From assembly GCF_051388915.1 (NCBI RefSeq), contig NZ_JBPKBH010000032.1:1-64000 (forward strand): 64,000 nucleotides of DNA, read 5' to 3'. Under the pieces are notes generated by a model, which worked only from the letters and a program-made list of their open reading frames with translations, did no database searches and was not told where the DNA came from. Position 1 is the stretch's first letter. Every line of letters begins with the position of its first letter. The translations under genes were made by a program, and so were the position numbers. The DNA is from Yinghuangia sp051388915 (GTDB lineage Bacteria > Actinomycetota > Actinomycetes > Streptomycetales > Streptomycetaceae). Positions 1 through 7,120 of this stretch are shown in pieces.

Positions 1-1
1 C

Positions 2-1093
2 TACGAACACTCGATCCCCGAGGGGCCCATGCCGTTCGCCGCGGCGGCCGCGGAACCGCCGCCGTCCGGCCTCGGCTGGAAGTCCGGCGGCGCGCGGGCG
101 CTGCTGGCCACCGGCTACACCTTCAAGTTCCGCGACCAGCGGGCCGCGGACTGGCTCGGACCGTACGTGCGCCCGATCGCGGCGCACATGTCGCAGGTCA
201 CCGGTATCCGCTACACCGTGGATCCCAAGCCGGTGGGCACCGCCTACCAGCGCACCGCGGGTGACGTGGTCGTGCACCTCTACAAGCGGCCCTGCAAGGC
301 GGTCGGCGGCACCGGCATCGGCACGCGCTACCAGGGAGTGTCGGACGGCTCCGGCGCGCAGGGCTTCAGCTGCGCGTTCAACTGGTACTCGAACTGGACC
401 GTCCAGAGCGGCGAGGCGTGGATCAACACCGAGCACTTCACCTCGACGGGCGGCCCGTCGCCGTCGATGGGGGCGGCCAGCGTGACCAACCTGGTCGCGC
501 ACGAACTCGGCCACACTATGGGTCTGTCGCACGCCAACAACAGTGCGAAGGAAGCCGATTGCGCCAAGGGCGCGGCCGGTGAGATGCCGGTGATGTGCCG
601 ACCGCACAGCAGCGCGTACAAGGACCGTGCGGCCGGACGGTACGTGCAGCAGTTCGACCTTCAGGGCCTCCGGGTACTCGCCGCCAACGGCGGTGCCAAG
701 CCGCCGGCGCAGGGTCCGATCGTGGGCGTCGGCGGCAAATGCCTCGACGTAAGGTCGGCGGCGCTCGGGGACGGCACGCAGATCCAGTTGTACCGCTGCA
801 ACGGCACTCCGGCGCAGAACTGGATCATGAACCGGGACGGGTCGATCAACGCGCTGGGCAAGTGCCTGGACAACTACGGCGGCAAGAACGCCATCCGCAA
901 CAAGATCCAGTTGTACGTCTGCAACGGCTCGGCCGCGCAGAAGTGGCAGCTCAACGCCAAGGGCCAGTTGGTCAACCCGGCGACCGGCAAGGTGCTGGAC
1001 GTCAAGGGCGGCTCGACGGCGGACAGCACGATCGTGCAGCTCTACACGCCGAACTCCGGCAAGGGGCAGGTGTGGCGGGTGCCCACCGGCTGA
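2..1093 (+). CDS. Secreted zinc metallopeptidase with C-terminal ricin B-type lectin domain (5' end cut by window)
   Basis: The reading frame is open to the first base of the window with no stop, so the true start and any signal peptide probably lie outside; the first ATG inside is at 29. Numbered from that ATG, a metzincin-type zinc site HELGH (158-162) followed by GLSH with the third His at 168 marks a matrixin/astacin-like catalytic domain. From about residue 230 to the end there is a beta-trefoil lectin domain with three QxW repeats (QNW, QKW, QVW) and repeated CLD/LDV and IQLY motifs. Paired Cys residues suit an extracellular protein. The probable role is degradation of extracellular protein or glycoprotein, with the lectin binding sugar. 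The substrate is unknown. It ends just before a strong bidirectional hairpin. Confidence 0.85.
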   Translation, partial: YEHSIPEGPMPFAAAAAEPPPSGLGWKSGGARALLATGYTFKFRDQRAADWLGPYVRPIAAHMSQVTGIRYTVDPKPVGTAYQRTAGDVVVHLYKRPCKAVGGTGIGTRYQGVSDGSGAQGFSCAFNWYSNWTVQSGEAWINTEHFTSTGGPSPSMGAASVTNLVAHELGHTMGLSHANNSAKEADCAKGAAGEMPVMCRPHSSAYKDRAAGRYVQQFDLQGLRVLAANGGAKPPAQGPIVGVGGKCLDVRSAALGDGTQIQLYRCNGTPAQNWIMNRDGSINALGKCLDNYGGKNAIRNKIQLYVCNGSAAQKWQLNAKGQLVNPATGKVLDVKGGSTADSTIVQLYTPNSGKGQVWRVPTG

Positions 1094-1144
1094 CGGGGAA
1101 CGCCCCCGGGGACGTGCGGAACGCCCCCGGGACGTACCCGAGAG

Positions 1145-1198
1145 AACGCCGGGAGCGGCGGGTCTGTCACACGGACACGGCCCGCCGCTCCCGGCGTT
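1145..1198. terminator. Bidirectional terminator hairpin
   Basis: A perfect 18-bp stem (1145-1162 with 1181-1198, core GGGAGCGGCGGG/CCCGCCGCTCCC) encloses an 18-nt loop. It sits between the convergent peptidase gene and the LPXTG gene and can serve both. No T-run follows, as is usual in high-GC actinomycetes. Confidence 0.85.
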
Positions 1199-1220
1199 TC
1201 GCGGTTTGTGAAGTCCCGCG

Positions 1221-1856
1221 TCAGGCAGCGTGGTTCGAGCCACCGCGGCGCCGGACGGCGAAGGTCGCGCCCGCGCCCACCAGGACCAGTGCGGTGCCGC
1301 CCGCGACCAGCGGCAGCGTGGAGTCGGAGCCGCCGGTCTTGGGGAGCTGCGGCTTGTCGGTCGGCGCCGTGGTGCCGCCGGGTGCGGACGTGGCGGGTGC
1401 GGACGTGCCGGGTGCGGCGCTGCTCGGGGCCGCGGTGCCGTTGCCCGCGGCGGCTCCGGCGTACGACAGCTTGAGGCGGGCCGGGAGCGAGTGGGTGGCC
1501 ATGTCGTACACCACGACACCGCACTCGACCTTGGTGCAGTCGGTCGCGCCGAAGGTGCCCTTGACGCCGAAGTCGGCGGTGAACGCGCCCTGCGCGTCGG
1601 TCTGCACGGGCGCCGTGGCGGCCATGTCGCAGCCCTCGCCGCGCTGCGTCGTGAGGACGCAGTTGATCAGGGTGAGCGACTTGCCGGGTTCGAAGCCGGA
1701 GCCGGTGACCTTGATCGTTTCACCGGACGCGGCCAGCCCGCTGGTCTTGTTCGCGGACAGCGTGCCCGCGGCGTTCGCCGGGGCGGCGAAGCCCACGGTC
1801 AGGGCCGCGGCGGCGGCGGTCAGGGTGAGACCGGTGATGAGGCGCGAGGACGTCAT
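1221..1856 (-). CDS. LPXTG cell-wall-anchored protein with neocarzinostatin-like domain
   Basis: A 211-residue surface protein. It has a signal peptide (Arg at 5, hydrophobic core, ANA cleavage region near residue 29) and a domain at about 31-140 with the order SANKTSGLAASGETIKVTGSGFEPG...INCV...GEGCD...GATDCTKVECGVVVYD. The spacing of its Cys pairs and its GSGF/TDCT motifs resemble the neocarzinostatin/macromomycin apoprotein fold. A Pro/Ser/Ala-rich linker, a sortase signal LPKTG (near 173), a hydrophobic segment and an RRR tail follow. Sortase should attach it to peptidoglycan. An iron box 128 bp upstream suggests induction under iron starvation. The family call rests on eye alignment. No chromophore-biosynthesis genes are nearby, so an antibiotic-carrier role is unlikely; ligand or haem/iron binding is a guess. 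Confidence 0.75.
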   Translation of the reverse strand: MTSSRLITGLTLTAAAAALTVGFAAPANAAGTLSANKTSGLAASGETIKVTGSGFEPGKSLTLINCVLTTQRGEGCDMAATAPVQTDAQGAFTADFGVKGTFGATDCTKVECGVVVYDMATHSLPARLKLSYAGAAAGNGTAAPSSAAPGTSAPATSAPGGTTAPTDKPQLPKTGGSDSTLPLVAGGTALVLVGAGATFAVRRRGGSNHAA

Positions 1857-1983
1857 GGTCTGCGGACTCCAGAGATGAAGGTTCGTGCGTACTTCTGGGC
1901 CGGGGCAGCCCGGACATGCGGCGGGAGCGCACCGGGGGTCCTGGGGACCGCGCGTCGTCCTGCCTTGTCGCGATCACATTAAC

Positions 1984-2002
1984 TTAGGCAAGACTTACCT
2001 GG
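1984..2002. promoter_or_regulatory. Candidate DmdR/IdeR iron box upstream of the LPXTG gene
   Basis: The sequence TTAGGCAAGACTTACCTGG matches about 13 of 19 positions of the actinobacterial iron-box consensus TTAGGTTAGGCTAACCTAA, keeping the TTAGG and ACCT half-sites at the right spacing. It lies between the divergent LPXTG gene (start 1856, minus) and the DUF732-like gene (2145, plus). The surrounding bases are AT-richer than the genes. Confidence 0.6.
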
Positions 2003-2144
2003 ACAGGGGGTCTCGCGCGTGGGCTCGGGCACACCCGAGCGCCCACGCTATCGCCTGTGTGGGAACAGGAGTTCGCAGAACGGCGACTTTTCCGCCCATC
2101 GCCGGGTAAGGTGCCTCCACCACACGTCAGTCGGGGGGCTCGCC

Positions 2145-2696
2145 GTGCAACGCCGCGTACTCACCGCCGCCGTCGGCCTGGTCCTGACCCTCTCCCTCAC
2201 CCCGCTCGTGACCGGGTGCCGGAGCGCGGACGCCAACGGCAGGGACGATTCCGCGCCCGGGACGGCGGACGGCGCGGGCGAAGGGTCCGGCGGTGCGCTG
2301 CCCGGTTCGTCCGGTGCTTCCGGTACGCCCGGCCCGTCGGGCGCGGCGGTACCGCCGAACGCGTCGGTGCCGTCGGGGGTGAAGAGCGGCAAGCCGTCCG
2401 AGGGGTCGTCGGGTGCGCCGTCGGGGCTGCCGCCGCAGCCGGACACCGAGTCGCGGGCCGCCTATGCCGCCGCCCTGGACGCCATCGACCCGCGCATCGT
2501 GGCCGGGGACCCGGCCGGGGCGGTCGAGCGCGGGCGTACCACCTGCCAGGCGATCGCCGCGCACATGAACCACACGAAGCTCATCACGCAGACGAAGCAG
2601 AAGTTCGCCCGGCCCGGGTACACCGTGACGAACGCGCATGCGGAGGCGATCGTGCGCGCTGCCAACACGCACCTGTGTCCGTCGTCGGGAGCCTGA
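2145..2696 (+). CDS. DUF732-like secreted lipoprotein
   Basis: A 183-residue protein from a GTG preceded by a G-rich stretch (2133-2138). The N-terminus is basic then hydrophobic and ends in the lipobox LVTGC, so it is probably lipid-anchored outside the cell. Residues about 25-105 are a Gly/Ser/Pro-rich linker. The last 75 residues (AAALDAIDPRIV...GRTTCQAI...AHAEAIVRAANTHLCP) resemble the small helical DUF732 domain of mycobacterial exported proteins, with two Cys that could form a disulphide. Function is unknown. It may share the iron-responsive intergenic region with the LPXTG gene. Confidence 0.65.
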   Translation: MQRRVLTAAVGLVLTLSLTPLVTGCRSADANGRDDSAPGTADGAGEGSGGALPGSSGASGTPGPSGAAVPPNASVPSGVKSGKPSEGSSGAPSGLPPQPDTESRAAYAAALDAIDPRIVAGDPAGAVERGRTTCQAIAAHMNHTKLITQTKQKFARPGYTVTNAHAEAIVRAANTHLCPSSGA

Positions 2697-2877
2697 CTCG
2701 GGACCGCTACTCGGGAGCCCTGCTCAGGACCGTACTTGCGAGCCCGACTCGGGCGCCCGACGACGCACGGTGATTCGTGCACAGCCGGCTCTCTGGGAAA
2801 GCGCGCCGCCCTCGTCTAGGCTCCCGGCGCGCGTACCGAAGCACCGAACGAGCGAGGCACCGACAAGTCTCTGGGGG

Positions 2878-3723
2878 ATGGGGATAGTGCGCGATTTCGC
2901 GGGCCGTACGGCGGTGGTCACCGGAGCCGGGAGCGGCATCGGCCGCGCTCTGGCGCTGCGCTTCGCGGCCGAGGGCATGCGCGTCGTGGCGTCCGACATC
3001 GAGGAGGACGTGCTCGACGAGACGCTGGAGCTCCTCGACAAGCGCGGCGCTGAGGCGGCCGCCAAGGTGGCCGATGTCGGCGACGAGGCACAGGTGTTCG
3101 CTCTCGCGGACTTCGCCTACGAGCAGTTCGACGCGGTCCATGTGCTCTGCAACAACGCGGGTGTGTTCTCCGGCGGAGTGATCTGGGGGCGTCCGCCCGC
3201 GGACCTGGAGTGGACGCTGCGCGTCAATCTGTGGGGCGTCATGCACGGCATCCGCGCGTTCGTGCCGCGGATGATCGCGCAGGACAGCGAGGGGCACATC
3301 GTCACGACGTCGTCGGCCGCCGGGTTGTTCGTCCCGGCGTACTCCGCGGCGTACACGATCTCGAAGTTCGCCTCGTACGCCGCGACCGAGACCCTGGCCC
3401 ACGACCTCGCGGCGCAGGGTTCGAAGCTCAAGGCCACGGTCCTGTGCCCGGGCAACGTCAACACCGGCCTGCCCGGCTCGTCACGCAACCGACCCGCCGA
3501 ACTGGCCGCCGCGTCGTCCCCGGACGCCGAGTTCCTGGAACTCGCGCTCGGCGAGACAGCGGGGCGCGGCATCGACCCGGCGCTCGCGGCCGAGACCGTG
3601 GTCGAGGCCATCCGCGAGGAGCGCTTCCTGGCCTTCACGCATCCCGAGTACGCCGACTACCTGCTCGCCCGGCCGGGCGAGCAGTTGTCGGGGGCTGTGC
3701 CGCAGACGCCGCCGCTGGGTTGA
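2878..3723 (+). CDS. Short-chain dehydrogenase/reductase
   Basis: A classical SDR of 281 residues for NAD(P)-dependent oxidation or reduction of a hydroxyl/keto substrate. Visible motifs are the cofactor-binding TGAGSGIG, the NNAG motif, the catalytic Ser in TTSSAAG and YTISK supplying the Tyr and Lys of the active site. An acidic residue after beta-2 (SDIEED) suggests NAD rather than NADP preference. The start may be ATG 2878 or, with better spacing from the G-rich stretch at 2873-2877, GTG 2887. It is followed by a strong hairpin and lies next to a hydrolase, a TetR regulator and two oxygenases, suggesting a shared catabolic pathway. The substrate is unknown. Confidence 0.88.
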   Translation: MGIVRDFAGRTAVVTGAGSGIGRALALRFAAEGMRVVASDIEEDVLDETLELLDKRGAEAAAKVADVGDEAQVFALADFAYEQFDAVHVLCNNAGVFSGGVIWGRPPADLEWTLRVNLWGVMHGIRAFVPRMIAQDSEGHIVTTSSAAGLFVPAYSAAYTISKFASYAATETLAHDLAAQGSKLKATVLCPGNVNTGLPGSSRNRPAELAAASSPDAEFLELALGETAGRGIDPALAAETVVEAIREERFLAFTHPEYADYLLARPGEQLSGAVPQTPPLG

Positions 3724-3756
3724 GCGCGCGGGGGCCGGACGGACCCGGGCCGCGCT

Positions 3757-3793
3757 CGCGGGGCCGGTGCGGTGTGTCCGTACCGGCCCCGCG
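3757..3793. terminator. Terminator hairpin after the SDR gene
   Basis: A perfect 12-bp stem CGCGGGGCCGGT (3757-3768) pairs with ACCGGCCCCGCG (3782-3793) around a 13-nt loop, 34 nt after the SDR stop codon. Confidence 0.8.
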
Positions 3794-3843
3794 GGTGAAG
3801 CGGTGAACTGGCGTACGCGTGAAGCTGCGTGCGCCCGTACCGG

Positions 3844-3909
3844 GGTGTGCGCGTATCGCGGTGCTCGCGTACCGGGGGTGTGCGCGTTTCACGGTGCTTG
3901 CGTATCGGG
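3844..3909. repeat. 33-bp imperfect tandem duplication
   Basis: Two adjacent 33-bp units (3844-3876 and 3877-3909) share the pattern GGTGTGCGCGT..C.CGGTGCT.GCGTA.CGGG. The spacer lies between the SDR terminator and the 3' end of the hydrolase gene and shows no coding signal. Confidence 0.7.
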
Positions 3910-3930
3910 TGCCCGCCTACCCGCGACCCG

Positions 3931-4893
3931 TCAGATCTTGTGCGCGGCGCGCAGGTAGTCGACGAGCACCTGCCGGTACTCGCGGGCCTCCGCAAGCAGC
4001 GCGGTGTACATGCCGGCGCCGTGCGTCAGGCCGTCCCAGCGTCGGATCTCGGTGGGCACCCCGGCCTCCTGGAGGCGCTTGCCGTACGCCTCGCCCTCGT
4101 CGCGCAGCGGGTCGTACTCGCACGTCATCACCAGCGCCGGAGGCAGCCCGAGCAGGGTCTCGGCATGCAGCGGCGACGCATACGGGTCCTTCGCGTCGCC
4201 GTGCTTGCCGATGTAGTACTCGACGCCCTCGCGCATGGCCTTCTCGGTGAGGAGGTAGCCGGTGCCGTTCTCCTTGACGGAGGGGTGGGACATGGTCAGG
4301 TCCGTGGCCGGGACCTCCAGCACCTGGCACACGGGCATCGGGATACGGCGGTCCCGCAGCGCGAGGGTGACGCCCGCGGCGATGTTGCCGCCCGCGCTGT
4401 CGCCGCCGATGGAGATCCGGTCCATGTTGACGCCGAGGCTGAACGCGCGCTCCTGCACCCACACCCAGGCCGCGACGCCGTCCTCGAACGGCACCGGGTA
4501 GGCGAACTCCGGGGCGAGGCGGTAGTCGACGGAGATCACGACGCAGTCCGTGAGCTTAGCGAGGTTCGCGCACTCGGCGTCGAACTGGTCGAGGGTGCCG
4601 AGCCACCACGCGCCGCCGTGGAAGTACACGTGCGCGGGGCGCCCGCCGCGCGGTGCGGGGGTCGGCGGCGTGTAGACCCGCGCCGGGATGGTCCCGTGGT
4701 CCGGAACCTTGACGGTGATCTCGACGTCGCGGCGCGCCACGTCCTCGGGCGCGGGCTCGCCGAACGCGAGGATCGCGGACTCCAGTCCCTTGTGCGCGGC
4801 GGCGCGGCGCTCCTCCAGGGACAACCCCTCGGGCTGCGGCGGGGAGCCGGCCAGGGCGTCGAGTATCGACTGGATCTGAGGTACGACGGGCAT
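3931..4893 (-). CDS. Alpha/beta hydrolase, hormone-sensitive-lipase family esterase
   Basis: A 320-residue carboxylesterase of the HSL (family IV) type. The oxyanion motif appears as HGGAWW, the nucleophile elbow as GGDSAGG, the acidic residue in CEYDPLRDE and the catalytic His in LTHGAG. This order and length are normal for the family, which hydrolyses short acyl esters in the cytoplasm. The ATG at 4893 has GGAGG at a good distance. It is divergent from the TetR gene with an inverted repeat between them, so it is a likely target of that regulator. The exact substrate cannot be read from sequence. Confidence 0.9.
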   Translation of the reverse strand: MPVVPQIQSILDALAGSPPQPEGLSLEERRAAAHKGLESAILAFGEPAPEDVARRDVEITVKVPDHGTIPARVYTPPTPAPRGGRPAHVYFHGGAWWLGTLDQFDAECANLAKLTDCVVISVDYRLAPEFAYPVPFEDGVAAWVWVQERAFSLGVNMDRISIGGDSAGGNIAAGVTLALRDRRIPMPVCQVLEVPATDLTMSHPSVKENGTGYLLTEKAMREGVEYYIGKHGDAKDPYASPLHAETLLGLPPALVMTCEYDPLRDEGEAYGKRLQEAGVPTEIRRWDGLTHGAGMYTALLAEAREYRQVLVDYLRAAHKI

Positions 4894-5109
4894 GCGGGTC
4901 CTCCGGTGGTGCGGACGGGTGGCGCCGGAAGTGCGGTGTGCGGGTCGTTCTTCGGGATCTGCCCAGGTGCGTCGAGATCCGGCCGGGCCTCCCGGGCGTA
5001 CAGCCTCTGACCTGCGACGATCCGACGCACGGTAGCACTTTCGGCGGAAGAAGAAAGCCCCCGTCGGGCGACGTGCGGGCAACGGGGCGGTACCCCTGGA
5101 CTTTGTCGC

Positions 5110-5134
5110 TGCACAGTTATACAAGAGTTGTGCA
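5110..5134. promoter_or_regulatory. Candidate TetR operator
   Basis: TGCACA (5110-5115) and TGTGCA (5129-5134) form inverted arms separated by 13 bp in the intergenic space between the hydrolase gene (minus) and the TetR gene (plus). The segment is distinctly AT-rich (TTATACAAGAG) and contains a TATAC-like -10 element. The position fits autoregulation and control of the hydrolase. Confidence 0.5.
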
Positions 5135-5276
5135 CTTGCGCAGCGGGTGAGCGGCGGGTGCGTTGCGGCTGCGGGGCAGGTGCTTTGCGGATGCGTGGCG
5201 CACAGGTCGCGAAGTGAGCAGCCGATGGGGCGTCGGACGCGCGTCCGGTGAGCGGCGGCCGGAACGAGGGAGTCCC

Positions 5277-5912
5277 GTGGAGAGCCCTGTGGAGAGTCCT
5301 GTGCAGAACACATCCGGACCCGCTCCGGGCACGGCCCGGGCGGCGGAGACGCGGGACCGCATCGTGGACGCCGCGACCGACTGCATCCGCAGATGGGGTA
5401 TCCGCCGGGTCTCGATGAACGACGTCGCCCAGCAGGCCGGCGTCTCGCGCCGGACCGTGTACCTGCACTTCGCCGACCGCGAGGCGCTGGTGCTGGCGGT
5501 GCTCATCGGGGTGTCCGAGCGCATGGTCGCGGCCGTCGAACCGCTGGTGCGTGCCAAGCCGACGCTCGCCGACCAGATCGCCGAGGCGGCCGTGCACGTG
5601 CACGCCATGGGACCGGGCGAACTCCAACTCGGGCTCGGGCTGAGGCCGGGGGAGTCGGAGGACGCCACGATGCTGCTCGCGCACAGCGAGCGGGTCCTGA
5701 CGGCGTGGCACGGGTTCTGGGTGCCGTTCGTCGAGGAGGCGCGCGTGCGCGGCGAGGTGCGCGAGGACGTCGCCGTCGAGCGCGCCACCGACTGGATCAT
5801 GCGCATGCTCATCTCGCTGGTGACCGTCCCCGCCCGCTCGTTCGACGCCGACGACCCCGACGAAGTCCGCAGGTTCGTCGCCGAGTTCATCACCCGGGGA
5901 TTCGCACCCTGA
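5277..5912 (+). CDS. TetR-family transcriptional regulator
   Basis: A 211-residue regulator. The start is GTG 5277, preceded by GAGGG at 6-nt spacing; an upstream extension is open but lacks an SD. Residues about 20-65 form the typical TetR helix-turn-helix (RDRIVDAATDCIRRWGIRRVSMNDVAQQAGVSRRTVYLHFADREAL). The rest is a helical ligand-binding and dimerisation domain unique to the protein. It is probably a repressor of the divergent hydrolase gene, and perhaps of the luciferase-like monooxygenase gene 53 nt downstream, with which it is likely co-transcribed. The inducer is unknown. Confidence 0.9.
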   Translation: MESPVESPVQNTSGPAPGTARAAETRDRIVDAATDCIRRWGIRRVSMNDVAQQAGVSRRTVYLHFADREALVLAVLIGVSERMVAAVEPLVRAKPTLADQIAEAAVHVHAMGPGELQLGLGLRPGESEDATMLLAHSERVLTAWHGFWVPFVEEARVRGEVREDVAVERATDWIMRMLISLVTVPARSFDADDPDEVRRFVAEFITRGFAP

Positions 5913-5965
5913 TTCCCCGCCGCACGGCGCGCCAGGCCCACACCGTCCAGTGCAGGAGGAGCACG

Positions 5966-7075
5966 ATGAAGTTCGCCCTGTTCTACGAGATACCGGTCGC
6001 CCGTCCCTGGGACGAGGAGAGCGAGCACCGCGCGTACAAGAACACGATCGAGCAGGCGGTCCTCGGCGACAAGATGGGCTTCCACTCCTTCTGGACCGTG
6101 GAGCACCACTTCCTGGAGGAGTACTCGCACTGCTCCAACCCCGAGACGCTGTACGGCGCGATCGCCGCGCGGACGGAGAACATCCGGCTGGGGTACGGGG
6201 TGCGGCTGCTGCCGAAGCCGTACAACCACCCCATCCGCAGCGCGGAGTCGGCGGCGGTGCTGGACCTGATCTCGGACGGGCGTGTCGAGTTCGGCACCGG
6301 ACGGAGTTCGACGCGGGCGGAGCTGGAGGGCTTCGACATCGACCCGTCGGAGACGCGGGCGATGTGGAACGAGGCCCTCGACCACATCGTGGGCGCGTGG
6401 ACCGAGGACGAGTACCAGGCGCAGGGGGAGTACTGGCGGATGGGTGCGCCGCGGCGGGTGCTGCCGCGCACGCTCCAGAAGCCGCACCCGCCGATGTGGG
6501 GCGCGACGTCGAGCCCGGACGGGCACAAGGAGATCGGCCGCCGCGGTCTGGGGCTGTGCTCGTTCACCGTCGGCGTGCCGCCCGAGGAACTGTCCGCGCG
6601 TATCGCGATGTACCGCGAGGGGCTGGCCGAATGCGTCAACCCCGCGGGCAAGTTCATCAACGACCGCGCGGCCACGTTCACGATGGTCCACTGCGCGCCG
6701 ACGACCGACGAGGCGGTCGAGCAGGCCGCCGAGTCGTGCGTCTGGTATGTCGGCCACGGCGGCGCCCTCATCGCGTCCGTCGCGGAGTGGATGGAGGAGA
6801 AGGAGCAGGAGCTCGGTACGTACGGCTACGCCGCCGGGCCCCTGGAGCACCGCCGCAGCGGCGCGCTCAGCCACCTCACCTTCGACTACCTCCAGAACTC
6901 CGGCTCGGCCATCGTCGGCGACCCCGAGCACTGCGTCGAGGTCGCCAAGCGCTACGAGGCGGCCGGGTGCGACCTCCTGCTGTGCCTGGTCAACCCGTAC
7001 AAGATCGAGCACGAGGCGGTCATGCGCTCGATCGAACTGATGGGCAAGCACGTCCTGCCCGCGTTCAAGGACTGA
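5966..7075 (+). CDS. LLM-class flavin-dependent monooxygenase
   Basis: A 369-residue bacterial luciferase-like enzyme with a clear SD (GGAGGAG) before ATG 5966. The N-terminus MKFALFYEIPVARPW, the HHF motif (VEHHFLEEY), the NPE segment and the long barrel including LGYGVRLLPKPYNHPIR and GRVEFGTGRSS fit FMNH2-dependent luciferase-type monooxygenases, which insert oxygen into an organic substrate using reduced flavin supplied by a reductase. No flavin reductase is present locally. The gene follows the TetR gene and is closed by a hairpin, so the two likely form one unit. Confidence 0.87.
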   Translation: MKFALFYEIPVARPWDEESEHRAYKNTIEQAVLGDKMGFHSFWTVEHHFLEEYSHCSNPETLYGAIAARTENIRLGYGVRLLPKPYNHPIRSAESAAVLDLISDGRVEFGTGRSSTRAELEGFDIDPSETRAMWNEALDHIVGAWTEDEYQAQGEYWRMGAPRRVLPRTLQKPHPPMWGATSSPDGHKEIGRRGLGLCSFTVGVPPEELSARIAMYREGLAECVNPAGKFINDRAATFTMVHCAPTTDEAVEQAAESCVWYVGHGGALIASVAEWMEEKEQELGTYGYAAGPLEHRRSGALSHLTFDYLQNSGSAIVGDPEHCVEVAKRYEAAGCDLLLCLVNPYKIEHEAVMRSIELMGKHVLPAFKD

Positions 7076-7087
7076 CCGCCCCGGCCG

Positions 7088-7120
7088 CGGCGTCCGGAGA
7101 TCAGGGGCCTCCGGACGCCG
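7088..7120. terminator. Bidirectional terminator overlapping the FAD hydroxylase stop
   Basis: A 12-bp stem CGGCGTCCGGAG (7088-7099) pairs with CTCCGGACGCCG (7109-7120) across a 9-nt loop. It begins 13 nt after the luciferase-like gene and overlaps the last codons and stop (7101-7103) of the convergent FAD hydroxylase gene, serving both. Confidence 0.82.

Noticed and set aside
1221..1856. Haem-binding HtaA/NEAT identity for the LPXTG protein
   Set aside because: The iron box and wall anchor suggested this, but the Cys pattern and GSGF/TDCT motifs fit a neocarzinostatin-like domain and no HtaA or NEAT motif was seen.
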